Part shown: piece by piece, positions 35,001 through 47,471 of the stretch
How positions within the stretch are numbered: position 1 is the first letter of the stretch
Layout: each line of letters starts with the position of its first letter
Source: Serinus canaria
Taxonomy: Eukaryota; Chordata; Aves; Passeriformes; Fringillidae
Assembly: GCF_022539315.1 (NCBI RefSeq)
Contig: NC_066327.1
Location: 15,168,995-15,232,994, forward strand
DNA: 64,000 nt
Reading direction: 5' to 3'
Made by a program: the position numbers and the translations under genes
The notes under the pieces: generated by a model
Seen by the model: the letters and a program-made list of their open reading frames with translations, nothing else
What the model was told of the DNA's origin: nothing
Database searches by the model: none

Positions 35001-37589
35001 GGCCTTTTCTGCTGCCTTGAGCAGAGGCTTGACCACCAAAAATTGGTGAGAGCTGGACATGCCCAAACACTGAATTTCAAACTGCAGATGCATTTTGTGA
35101 ACTCTGAAGGCTCCCAATGCTTTTGGCTTAGTGCAATGAAAGAGGGAATCTGAAACAATCTCTCTTTTTTCTTTGCCCTGTTTCTGTTCAGAATTGCTCC
35201 CCTGGCTTGGCTGGGATTTCCCAATTCCTGCCTTGGGGTCCATGTGGGACGTGGAGCACTCGGGTGAAGCTGCTCATTGTCAAGGAAGGAAAAGATTGAA
35301 TCAATCAGGAGGAGTTTTCCCACAGTTGGTGTCTGGTTTTTCATTTGTGGTGAGTTTTGTTTATGTTTTTTAGCTTTTTTTTCCCCACTTTTGCACCTAA
35401 ACTGAGTTAGCAGCACATCCTTGTGTGTGGAGACCATCCTGCTTGCAGAAAAAACCACTTTAAACCCCTGGAAACTTTTCCAGCCTGATGTGTTACTAAG
35501 AATAAGAGAACCATTCCCTTGGAATATTGCCATTAATGTGTGGCATACATGGATGCATTTCTAGGGGTTTTATTTCATAATTAGCTCACAAACAGCCACA
35601 ACTCTCTGCAGCTCTCACCACCTACTGCCAGATTGGTTGGGGTTTTGTTTGTTTGTGGTTTTTTTTTAAATACCTGAGGTCCCTAACTTCGGGTAATTAA
35701 AAATTCCTGACTTGTTTTAATTTTAACACCAAAAGAAGGGTTCAATCTGTTTGTGATACTATGACTGACATTGTTTCAAAGCAGATTTAGTGATAAGTTT
35801 GGTCCTGACATTTAGTTAGCAGGTGGGTGTTGTTTATTGCCTAGCAATTAGAACTCACATTAACATAATATCTCCTCAACTTCAAAAATTTCTGAGAGCT
35901 CTCCATGAGCAGATTCCCAAGAGCTCTCCCCTGCTCTCTTCCCTTTGTCTTTTCACTTTCCCACCTCCACAGCCTTCCACCCACCTGCCTTTAAATGTGC
36001 TGTTTCAAATTTAGAGTTCAAGAAACTTTGTTTAAGTCTAAATCATGAAAGATATTTTCTTCTAGGGCAGAAGCAGCCCACAGCCCCTTTATTTTAAACC
36101 AAGTTAAACCAGTGCTTTTCAGTCGTCAGAAACTTTGTTATTTTCACTTTTGATATTTCTCTGTGAGGACTTCACTCTAGAAAATGCATGGTGAGGAGGG
36201 CAGAGCCTTGGAATAATCCAGGTGCAACAAGGATTTTCCTTTCCCCCTGCATCCTCAGGGCTCCCTTTTCTCTCTGCATTTTCTCTGATCCTCTTGGCAG
36301 TTTATTATGGAGAGGCATCAATCAGATTTCTATTGTATCTGCTTTTTATGAGATTGTCATGTTCATTTTTTCATCTGAGCTAATGGGTTTTCTGCAGGAG
36401 AAAGTGAAAATCAGATGATTTGAGCTAAAGGAAGGCAAAAAAATGTGGAAAATGAAACCCAATCCAAATGTATTACTTTGAAAATAGTTTTTAATTGATT
36501 TCTAACCCAAGCTGAAAGGCCCTGAGTGGAGATGTTTTGTCAGCACTTCAGCATTCCCAGTGCTGGAAACAGAACAAACTCCTAAATTCAGCCTGAGGTT
36601 CCGAGGAGGAACTAAATTTTCCTACTGGGATAATTCTTAGAGGCACAAAGGTAAATGTTGAGGGCAGCAAAAGCTTTATGGTTTTAGTTTCCCAGCTGTG
36701 AGTGCCACCTTTAGAAAAGCTCTGCTTGAGCAGCAGGATTAAATTAAAAGTGGTGTTTTACAGCCAGGTCTTACCAGGGAGGAAAAGGGAGAAAAAGGGG
36801 AATAAAGAACTTTATTAAATGTTGTGATATAAAGGTTGGTTTGGTGTAACTGCTTCAGAAGTATCCAGCAAAGAGATGAGGCAGTAAAAGCAAAATATTC
36901 AGAATAAGCACAATTATGAGTGATCCAGAAGAGCTCAGTGTCAATTCTCATGGCTGAATTGGCTTTGACAAATCTGAACTAAGGCCAGAGTTTCAATAAT
37001 GAAACTTTGAGTTGTAGAATGGAGCTTTACATGTAGCTGTGTCCTTTTTAAACTATTGTTTTTACCATTAGACTTCAGATCTTCTACTGATTTATGTCAG
37101 GAACCAAATTAACATATCTTGAAATGAATTTGCATAACCTGAAAAAAAAAAAAAGGATTGCAGAGCCTAATATAAATTTACATTCCTAATAAAGTATTAA
37201 CATATCCAAAAATGGATTTTAAATAGTAGCACTATATTTTAAATTATTCCTGTGTGTTCCTAACAAACAGCTTTGATTTGCATGTCCTGACTTTGCAAGG
37301 TAACACAGAAGTGGTAATTGAGGGGTTTGTAAATCAGCTTTTCAGCACTCTGCTGCTGCCACCTTTGTTTGTGGAGGTGAGAGTTAACACTGGAAAAGGC
37401 AACCTAAAGCTTTGAGTTTTGCACACAGGAGCAGTGAGGATAAAGGCAGAATTTGCAGTGGGAAGGATGTTCCAGGAGATGTTTTATTAGACCCAGCTGA
37501 AAACTGAAGTGCAAAGCTTGGACTGCTCATCATGCACTCAAAGTGTGACCCTCAAAACACTTCTCTCTCTCTCAGCAGATACAATCAGA
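32031..37589. other. Unique non-coding sequence, no gene seen
   Basis: Contains a C14 homopolymer at 32196-32209 and poly-T tracts at 33925 and 34622. The AT-rich stretches at 35660-35880 and 36990-37300 look like possible conserved non-coding DNA by texture. No coding frame has a recognisable domain. Confidence 0.55.
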
Positions 37590-37765
37590 GTTACAGAACC
37601 ACATAACCAGAATGGTTTGGTTTGGAAGGGGCCTTGGAGATCCTCTCATTCCACCCCTGCCATGGAGACACCTTCCCCCATCCAGGCTCCTCCAAACCCC
37701 GTCCAAGCTGGCCCTGGACACATCCAGGTGTGGGGTGGTGACTTTGGGCTGTCCCTTCAGAGGTT
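37590..37765 (-). mobile_element. CR1 LINE 3' end, reverse orientation
   Basis: ACCAGAATGGTTTGGTTTGG, then AAGGGGCCTTGGAGATC, CCACCCCTGCCATGG and CCAAGCTGGCCCTGGACAC are the reverse-complement CR1 terminus in the correct order. It is 5'-truncated and non-coding. It is the only clear minus-strand CR1 in the window. Confidence 0.92.
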
Positions 37766-38039
37766 ATTCCCTGCAAACACAAGACATTTGCAATTCTGCA
37801 GCACAAGGTTTCTGCAGGATAAGTTTTTTTTGCTGAAGCCTGGAGGAATTTCTAGAGAGAGTTTGGGAGCAGTGTGGGGGGACTGAGAACTCAGCAAAGG
37901 ATCTGGGTAATCCTCAGAACTCAGTAAAGGATTTGGATGGGGCTCTGAGCAGCCTGGTCTAGTGGAAGGTGTCCCTCTCATGCAAGTGGGACAGGGTGGA
38001 AGGTCTCCAGCCCCCTTCCCTTAGGGTGGGACGGTGGAA

Positions 38040-38390
38040 ACAAGGGGGGAGGATTCGGGGAAGAAGAGGGTGTGAAGAGGCGATGGAAGGGAAAGTCAAA
38101 AGGGACAGGGTAAAGGGCAACGGACAAGGGGACGGGAAAGGACAGGTGAAGGGCACAGGGTAAAGCAGGGAAGGGACAGTGCACGGGAAGGGCAAGGGAA
38201 TGGGAAACGCAGGGCCCGGGAAAGGGACCGGGAAATGAAGGTACAGGGACATGGCCCGGGCACGGGACAGGTAAAGGCAGGGACCGTTACACTGGCCAGG
38301 TGAAAGGGCTTGACCTTTCCCGTTTCACGGACATTGCCCTTCACCTTTCCTTTCCCTTTCCCTTTCCCTTTCCCTCTCCTTTCCCTGTGA
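38040..38390 (+). repeat. Degenerate G-rich, CpG-rich array with pyrimidine arm
   Basis: Irregular units on GGGACAGG, GGGAAAGG and GGTGAAGGGCA run to about 38295. The strand bias then flips to CCTTTCCC/TTTCCC repeats to 38390. GGGAAAGGACAGGTGAAGGG at 38134 pairs with its reverse complement ending at 38356, giving 22 bp with one mismatch. CpG density is far above the local background. Confidence 0.85.
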
Positions 38391-41300
38391 TAAACTGAGT
38401 GGAAATCCTGTCAGTGCACACTGTGTGGGCAGCACTGACACAGAATAAATAGATGAATGGCCTGGTGATATTTTTAGCCATTGCTGTTTTGGAGCACAGC
38501 ATCAGCTCTTTCCAGACCTTTGTTTGTCTCTGTTACATAACCCTGCTGCCCTCTCCATATGCTGGGGGTTGTGTGTGGTTAAGAGCCAATAAATCTTCCT
38601 TTGGGGATGGGTTCACAGGAAAAAAGGACAGTAGGTGCTGAGATGATAAATACTCAGTAGGTGATTCCTTGTTGTTGCTGTTATTTTACTTTTTATTACT
38701 TGTTGTTATTTCTGACATGTCTCCCTTTTGAAACTCCAGGAATGGACCCCAAAGGCTTCGTTGGAAAAGTTTTTAAAATCTTTTTTTTAGCACTCTGAAG
38801 TGCTGACCAGGCAGACAAGTATTGGCATCTCCAAAACCTCAGGTGAAACAGGTACAGGGCATTCAAATCCATTTCTTCCACTTAAATGTATGGTCAGAAC
38901 ACAATCTCTGCTGGATCATTAATCAAAGTTTACATCAGGTTTTTCTGTTGGACTGGATCATTATATGTGTTAAATATTCATCCTTGAGCAATGCTAATTT
39001 TATTTCTGCAGCCAGAGGAGCCAAATAATTCAATCCAAATTCTCTCTGCTCAGTTTGCTGTTGGAATCAAGCTCAGCTCCCTGCTCCATAAACAAAAGAA
39101 GGAAAACAAATGGGTGAGAATGACAATTTTTTTGGTGTATGTTTTCCTTAGATAAACACATCTTAATCAAAGGCAGGTCCACACCAGGAGAGAAGGAAGA
39201 CAGAGAAAATGATTCAAGAAATTCTACAGAACATTTAAGCCTACCACACCTTATAGAAGAAAAAAAAATCTCCCACTTCATGTTATGTACCAAGATTCTC
39301 ATTTTGGCAAGGGATGGTAAGAGTTGCCAGGTGTGTATATGGATATTCAGCAGGGATATATATATATAAATATATATATAAATTCAGAACACAGCATGGA
39401 AATTACCTGAGAAACCAGCTTTAAATTGGAAGCTGTCACTTTATTTCTCTAGCAGACAACATAATTATTCCAGAGGAACTAAGAAGCACAGAATTCCTTT
39501 ACACAATGGGTGCTGATGTTAAAAAAAAAACAAATCAGAATTTGCAGAATGTATAAAACATGAGAAAGGTTTACACACAGAAATTGCAATTGAATACATT
39601 AAAATCAAAGGCAGGCAGAGAATGAATTAATTTGTTTCAAATGATGGGATGTAGTTTAGTCAGGTTCTATAATTTAATTTTAGCAAGCACAGTACTTCCT
39701 AATTATCTGTATACTTGCAGATGCATAAATAAATCATGAATGTTCTTTCTTGTATTCCAAGTGTTCATACACAAAAAATGCTCCAAACCCAACATTTTGG
39801 TAACTACAGTGTAAATAAAGCAGGGGCAGCAGGCAGTAATGACTTTATGTGAGCAAAAGCATTCTCAGGAAGTTTTAAAGCCTCTGAGGAGCAATAAATT
39901 CTTACAGTTCCTCTGGAAAGATCACTCAGTTTGTGCAGGAAAATTCAAGGTGTATTTAGAGGTGCCTTTTTGCATGGTAGGGATTGTGTTTAATTTTGTT
40001 GGCAATTTTTTGGATGCAAGAGAAGATAAATTCAGGATTCCCGCTTGGGTGGGCATGAGGAAACCAAGAGAGGCCAGTTCAACAAAGAAGTGTCTGTGCC
40101 TCTCCTCTCCTGCCTCTTTCACAGTAAGGATTGGGATAAATTTTTATTTCTGGTTTTTTCCTGTAGCAGCACCATGGTGGGAGAGCCATGGAATCAGTTT
40201 AGGGAAGAGCAAGATGTTGTTCTTGGCTTCCTGGAGATCAACAGGAAGTTTTTCTGAGGGGTCTGAAGACACAAAAATTGTCAGAAAACAAGACCAGGGA
40301 AGTCTAAATGCCTGATTCACTGGGAACAGTGATGGGTAGCCTGCCAAAAATTTAACAGGAATTTTTTTTCTTTGCATTCCTAAGAACAGTCAGTAAATAA
40401 ACATTATAGGGAGAAGTCAGGGAAATGATGAAAAGCAAGGCCAGAAATAGACAGGAATATTGACTTAAAAGAGTTGCTATAAATCACATAAAATTGACTG
40501 CAAATATGTATTAACTCCCTTTGGAGGGGTCAGAGGCTTCAGGGTTTCTCTGTGATGGGAAGTGAAGGCTTTATCCTGTACCACCACATCATTTTAATGA
40601 GTTCTCCTTGCTCCTCTACAGCAGCAGAACCACACAGAAAGGGGAATGAAGGCAGGTGTTGCTCTGCTTTTGCAGCCTGGTTTGTAGTGTTCCACTCCAG
40701 TTAGAGTGCAGATCACTGTGATTCAATCAGTCAGCAGTAGCTCACAGCCACCACTGGTTGTCTTTCTGCCCTGATAAGCAAAGATCTCCAAGCACACAGG
40801 CTCTGGAAAGAATTTGCCTTGGGTCACTTGCCTTGCTAGCAAGGATGCTGCAGTATTTTTGACAATATGCTTTGCTTTGAGAGGTCAGTGACTTTTGCCT
40901 GGGTGGTTTTTGTTCTAAATATAGCATTTATCTAAATGTTTGGAAAAATTGGAAACCTCAGAGTTGTCTTTGCCCAGCATCATACGTAAAAATTTTCTTG
41001 GTGCGTCCTAAATCTCCTGAAACTTGCACAGAAGAAACAGAATCCAAGACAAGCCACGGAGAGAAAAAAGAAAATCCTGACAAAGGATTGTTTGAAAGTA
41101 CCCTCAGAATCCCCTGGTTTGGGTGGATTCTCATGGGAGGCTGCTGGTAAGAGGAGACAGAGCAGGCAGGGCTGAGCTGTCCGTGGTGTGACACTCTGTG
41201 ACCCCCAGTGTGTCCAGAGCCATTGTGCACAATCCAGTGCCCCCCTGCCAGAAAAAGACAAAGCTTGGGAGGAATTCTGTGGCTGCAATTGAAGCAGGTC

Positions 41301-42056
41301 TCCATCACAACCAAAATCACCCCGAGAAGTTTCCCTTGATCACCTTTAAAATGTTGCTTGATTTGAGTGCAGGATCTCTCTCTCTCTCTCTCTTTGATTT
41401 GAACAAGTGCAAGTGTTCTCCAGCATGATGAACAGTGTGTGATTAACACATCCCTGCAGCAGCCCAGCTCACAGAATCATTAGCAGATAATATTCTTCAA
41501 TTGCTTTTATTTGCTTTGCTTCAAAGAAAAAAATATGAGGTTTTTTTTCCCCAAAAGTATTTACTACTTGAAATTAATGGATCATTTTAGCTCTGCATTT
41601 TCTCTTGGTGAACGAGCAGGTCTCTGTGCATGTGTAGGAAACAGAGCAGAAGCAGATGTGGAGTTTGGAGGCAGACAGGGCATTTCACATCTCCACAGCC
41701 CTGTTTCCTGACTCTGCAGTGCCAGGCAGCCCCTCTGCCCTCCCAGGGGCTGGCAGGGCTCACACTGAGATCCAGGAGGAATCCCCAAAACCACTGCTCT
41801 GCTCCTGCACACACAGACAGGACAATTTCCCTGTTCCCACATAAAGTGTCATCACCTGCAGGTCCCTGTTTAGCTGGACAAGCAGCATGAGAAGGTGGCT
41901 GGCAGGCTTTCACCCAGCCCAGTGAAATGCAGCAATCTGTGCCCTCCTGCAGCAGGGAGCAAACTCCTGCTGAAATGTGCCTCTGTGCCTGCTGCTGTTC
42001 ACATTTCCCTCCATCCTGCACACCCCCACATGGCTTTTTATAACACACCAGGGGTG
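38391..42056. other. Unique non-coding sequence, no gene seen
   Basis: A TA-rich run at 39356-39380 and a CT run at 41376 are the only simple repeats. The frame at 39839-40315 (158 codons) has no known domain and lies in ordinary sequence. Confidence 0.55.
41376..41393. repeat. Short (CT)n microsatellite
   Basis: About nine CT dinucleotides. Confidence 0.85.
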
Positions 42057-42062
42057 GGATCC

Positions 42063-42450
42063 TGTGGTCTTGTTCACAGGGGTCCCAGGATGAGGGAAGA
42101 GACGAGAAAGTTGACTCCATGTATCAGAAGGCTTGATTTATTATTATATGATAGATAATATATTAAAACTATACTAAAAGAATAGAGGAAAGGATTTCAC
42201 TAGAAGGGTAAGCTAAGAATAGAAAAAGGAATGAATAACAAAGTCTTGTCTCTGACCGAGACCGGCCGGACAGGTGAACTGTGGTTGGCTCTTAATTGGA
42301 AACAGCCTGATGAGGCCAATCCCAAATTCCCCCTGTTGCATTCCACAGCAGCAGATAAGAATTGTTCACAGTTTGTTCCTGAGGCCTCTCAGCTTCCCAG
42401 GAGGGGAAAAATCCTAAGGAAAGGATTTTTCATAGAACATGTCAGTGACA
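42063..42450 (-). mobile_element. Solo ERV LTR with perfect 6-bp target-site duplication
   Basis: 388 bp bounded on plus by TGTGGTCTTG and GTCAGTGACA, so on minus it starts TGTCACTGAC and ends in CA. GGATCC flanks both sides (42057-42062 and 42451-42456). On minus, AATAAATCAAGCC near the 3' half is the expected polyadenylation signal. A 6-bp duplication suits a class II (ERVK-like) integrase. No internal retroviral sequence adjoins it, so it is a recombined solo LTR. Confidence 0.93.
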
Positions 42451-42456
42451 GGATCC

Positions 42457-45400
42457 CACTCCAGGCCCAGAGGGGGCTGCAAATCCTGGGAATTGCTGCT
42501 GGTTTGGGGTGTGGGTCATGCTGAGGAGACACCCTGGAAAGGATTCCTGGAAACTCCAGCCTCCACACTCAGTGAAAACCAGGGGCACTGTTTTTAAGAA
42601 TAACACTTTATTTTTAAGAACAACAGCCACTGATGATGGGTTTAGGTCTTTTGAGGTGCCGCTCCAGCAGGGTGTGAAGGTGGTGCCACACAGAGGAGTC
42701 CCTGCATGAATTATTAAATCATCATTTTGATGATTATTGGACAATTAGCAGCTCTTTGCACCACGAGGATCAATGTCACCGTCCCCATCTGATTCCTGCT
42801 CTCACTTTACCAACTCATAGCCATGCTCCTTGGACTTCTGAAACATGTGGACCCCAAAATTTGGGTTTTTCCTGTAGAGATCTGCCTCATTTTTGCAGTT
42901 TCATATTTATGGATCAATAGGCTGCTTTTCTAGGCCACGTTAGAGGTCATTTGCGGAGAGTTAGAAATTATTAACAAGAAATAACATTTATAAAGTCCTC
43001 TATGGCAATGACTTTTTGTACCACAGCAGTGCACAACATGCAGCATTTTTTAGTAGCTGTTTTTTTTTTTTTCAGGCTGTCAAGTTTCAATAATGAAATA
43101 AAGGCAGCACAGTCCATGTAATTTAGTTCCTCCAAATTTCATAACTTCTTGACAAAATAATAGCCAGCCACAACATTTGGATCAGGTTGAGAGCTCTCCT
43201 GTCTGGGGATGTTTGCAGTAAAGCTTTGCAACAAGAAGTCAATTACTGTCACTCATTTAGCTCTGCTTGCTGCTTTCTGGAGGGTTTTTTGATGGCCTTC
43301 ACTCCCCCCCCCCCACCCCAGTCAAGGATTTCTTTAGTTGAAAGGTTCTAATCCCATGGCAATACCTAGAATGTTTTATTTAACACTTCCAAGTGGCAGC
43401 TTTGCTAGTTTTCCTTCAGGATAATCAGTTCTTAGGCTACAAACTCTCCCTGTTTAATTTCTCTCAAGCTTGGCTGCGTGAAGCAGAAACTTGAAGAAAT
43501 AAAAATGAACAGAGTGGATCTGACTGTGATAATCAATCCAAACATTGTGGATTCATCATCCATTATTAAAAACCCCAGATTATTTTCTGGAGTAATATGT
43601 GCTTTAAGTACCAAGATTATTCAAAATTTCAAGACAAAGGTCAAAAACCAGATCCCCACAAACTGATGATAAGCTTTTAAAATGTGACCTTCAAATTTCA
43701 ATGCTTTTAGCCTCAGATATTTGTCTTTATGAAGATATTTGTCTTCATGAAGATATTTGTCTTTATGAAGTTCCCAGCTGTGGTTGGTCTTTGCAGTGCT
43801 GAGTTGATTATGGCAGTGTTTGCATCTTTTATTGCAGTTTTACTGTAGTTAAATTACCTCTTAAAATGGTCTGAAACAGCTCAAATAAATTACCAGCTGT
43901 GTTTGAAAGAAAACTTCCAAATGACAGCTTTTCTGGAGCTGGCTTTTTCTCATTATTTGGACACTGTTATCCAGCTGAAATCCTAAAAAATGCTTCTGAT
44001 AAAATTTAACACCAATTCTTGGGGTGGGAACCAGGGGCAAAGTGATTGCCTGGATCCAGAGATGGCCAGGAGGGAAATATCTGCCTGTGCTTAGTGACTG
44101 CTGGTTTGGGATGTATTTGGTGTTCCTCTTGGAGATTTCAGCTTTTTGAAGTTTCAGGTAGGATAATTGGTGCTGGATCCTAAACATAATTAGCAGGAAA
44201 TGCCAGTGCTTGAATGAGGGAGTCGTATCAAGAATATAAATGGTATTTAAGAAAATACAGTTTAAAATGTATTCCTTGCCATGCACAGGGCAATTTTCTT
44301 GAACAAACAAAAGAGCAGAAGTACAGTGGTTTAATTAAATATAGTTAAAAACTGGAACCCAATTAATTTCTGGAGAAATGGAACCGTGAGGTGTTTTTCA
44401 TTAATTGTGCTGTCATTAACTTCCCCTGCCCCTGCACCAGTTGAATGGAATATTTAAGTAAATTCAAATTCAGGGTGTCAGATTCAAGGTTCTTTCAAAT
44501 GGGTGGGGAGAGAATGAAGTGCTATACTGAGATGACAAGTATGAGCCTTAAAATCCTTTCTTTCTTTTTTTTAAAGTGCACAATTTGCATGTCAAACAGA
44601 TGGATGTGCACAGAATCAATTTAATTCTGGGACCTCTGATCAGAGATCTGGGGGGAGCCATGAGGAGAAATTCTCCTGGAAATGTTTGCTGCTCTCTGAT
44701 GAGGACTGGCACCGTTTGGGAAGGGAGATGAAAGCACACCTCATCTTTTCTACTCCTCCTCCTTAATAATACCCTTGGAGTGAGAAATTAGGCACAGCAG
44801 GAAGGAGGATCCTGTGCAGCACATCTCTGCTCTAAGAAAACAAGCAAGCTGTCCAAGGCCTGGAAAAAAGCAGATATTTCTCACTCAGGAAGTCACTTTG
44901 GGGCAAGGGGATGAGAAGGGACTTTGCTTCATTTTCACACAAAATTGAGGAATAATGGCTGGGAGCAGTGCCCACCAAAGCTGGAATAGCCTGGGATAAA
45001 ACAGCTCCAAGCAATTTACCCCTGTTGCATAAGGAAAGATCAGAATAAGGGATCCTTGGTTAGGATTAGCTGGAAGGGCCAGAACACAGAGCCAAGGTTT
45101 CACTTGTCCCTTCCCAGGGGGTGGAGAAGAGGGAAATCTTAAGGAGAAAAGCAGAGGAAATTGATGGAGCAGGAGCAAACACTCCCTGTGCTCATCCCCT
45201 CAGAGCTGCCCACAGCAGAAATCAGAATTTTCACTCTGAATAAAACACAGTTGTGGCCAGCACAGCAGAAAGTGGACAGGAGTGGTGGTTTATTGCTTCA
45301 GATGTTTCCTTCTTGTTCTCACCCCAGCATGAAGTTCACCCTCCAGAAATTCCACGAGGAAAATGGAGAGAGGGATTTCTTACACAACCAAACAGAGACA

Positions 45401-46934
45401 CTGAAATGAAATAGGTCTTTTGTATTTGGGAGCATTTCATGTTAAGGCAATTGACATTTTGCTCCCTCTTTTCTAGGAATCCAGTGGTTTTATTGTTCAT
45501 TTAACTGCCTCAGATTAGGCAGTAATCCCCACTGCTGGGAGCTACACGGCCTCAGAAATTTTACAAGTTGTACTAAAATAAGGAAGTTCACATAAATTAA
45601 TGCAGGGTGAACCCTGAAATGAAACCACTTGACCCCTATTAAAATCTGCTGCTAACACTGTTTGCAGTTGTGCTGAATGTCTGAAATCACTTTATCATTC
45701 ACTATGACACAGGGAAGCAGCAGAATTGCTGTAAGGCATCCTTGTTAGAAATGAGAGTTGCCATGCCAGTGCTGCAGAGCCCTGAATCCCAGGAGACCTG
45801 GGCTGTTCCTCCACGTTAAATTAAAAGGCATTCATCTTTCCACATGCTGGATCACAGATACAAATTCTTGCTCTGTACAACTCAAAAATCTCTCAGTCCC
45901 GGGCTTGTCAAGCCATAAAAAATCAGGAAAAAAATAAACAAAGCTGTGCTGCACGGCAGGAGGGAAAGACATGGGACACATTTGTTATATAGCCAATAAA
46001 TCCTCCTTTATAGGGGGTGATATCCTCTTAAAAGCTGGGCAGGAGCTCGTCCTTCCAGTGGCAGCAGCAGGTTATTCCTTGTGGGACCAAAACTCTTCCT
46101 GGATATGGGGCTTGATGGGCATCACCCCATGCCTTGGAGGAAATATCTGTAAATACCCACACTCTGGATTCAGACCTGAAAAACCTCCTTGTGCCTCCTC
46201 TAGGAGGGCTGGCACGAGGGTGGATTGTGCAGAGCAGGCTGAGCTGGGCTGATGGGGCAGGGAGACATCCCTGCAAGATCTCCCTGTGCCTCAGCCTCCT
46301 TTCCCATCAGGGCTGTGGCTCTTCATGGCCATCCTGCCCTCCCAATCTTGTTGGGAGCCTCGGGCCAAACACCCATGGATAGATATGGCTTTGAGCTCCA
46401 GCAGGTCTGCCTCATCTTCCTCCTTTTTGGGACCAGTTCTGATTTTATCTGCACTTTACAGTGTTCATGGCAATGCTGGGACAAAACAAAGGGAAGGTTT
46501 GCAGTGGCTTTGTTGGTAAAATGAGCCCACACTAAATTTAGCTCAGTGTTTTCCTGCACAATACCCCTCATCTCTTGTACAATATCCAGACTGAAATTTA
46601 GTCCAGCAGGAAAGACTGCAAAGCAGCCTGGGGCAGGGGACTGAGGGAACCACAAAGTGCAGGGCTGAGCCCAGTCCATTCCTTCACATCTGAGCGTGGC
46701 TCTGGGGGCTTTGCCAGCATTAAATGAGCTTCAGGAGCTGCTGGAGATGTGCAGAGAAAGGCTGTGAGCAGCTCCTTGGGTCCATGGGGGAACAGCACCC
46801 ACCTTGCCCTGGCTGTGTGCAGAGTGAGGGGCTGGAGCACGCGTCCAATTTGGCCAAAATCCAGCAGGAAATGTCTCAGCTTTCTGTGGCTGAGATGGCT
46901 CCTGAGGTATTAAAAGTCTCTTTTTTCCCAGCTC
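42457..46934. other. Unique non-coding sequence, no gene seen
   Basis: Includes a C11 run at 43304, a three-copy 18-bp repeat at 43716 and an AT-rich, possibly conserved stretch at 43440-43680. No coding family was recognised. Confidence 0.55.
43716..43769 (+). repeat. 18-bp tandem repeat, 3 copies
   Basis: GATATTTGTCTTTATGAA repeats three times with one T/C change in the middle copy. Confidence 0.95.
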
Positions 46935-47471
46935 TGTGACCAAAGAAGAAATTGAGATTCCTTGGTTCTGCTTTCCAAGGCTATTTATTTTCTCTTATTT
47001 TCTTTATTTTCTCTCATTCTGTCTCTGCCCTGCTGAGCTCTGTCCAGCAGATCAGGCTGTGGCTCAGTCCCTGCCCTCGGGGTGGTGTTGGCTTTTTATC
47101 CCAAGAACTACCTGTGCTTATTTACAATAATTTCCCAATCCCTATCACCTGTGTCAGACAGTCTGTCTCTGCTCTAAACCAATCCAGAAGTGCCACCATC
47201 CCAGCAGAAGATGGAGGACAAGAAGAAGAAGAAGGACAGGACACACCCAGATTCCTCCATCTTGAACCCCCATTCTAAATCCCCCAAATTCTGCTTTTTA
47301 ACCCTGTGACAAATTCACTGTCATTCTGCTCAAACCCTTGTGGCTTGTAACTCCTCACACAAAGTTGGGAATTGTTTCCATGGGCTGAAATCCAAGGCTC
47401 AGGTGGTTTTGACTCTGTGCCAAGGTCTGGAATCACCCAGGGCAGCCAGAGGGATGTCCTGGGCTCTGACA
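46935..47471 (-). mobile_element. ERV LTR of a second family
   Basis: About 537 bp; on minus it starts TGTCAGAGCCCAGGACATCC and ends GGTCACA. Minus-strand landmarks are a TATA-like GGGATAAAAAGC (plus 47088-47102), then AATAAATAGCC (plus about 46980) as polyadenylation signal, in the order of U3-R-U5. A run of GAAGAAGAAGAAG lies at 47220. It resembles a passerine LTR family. No clear target-site duplication was found; boundaries are good to a few bases. Confidence 0.8.
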
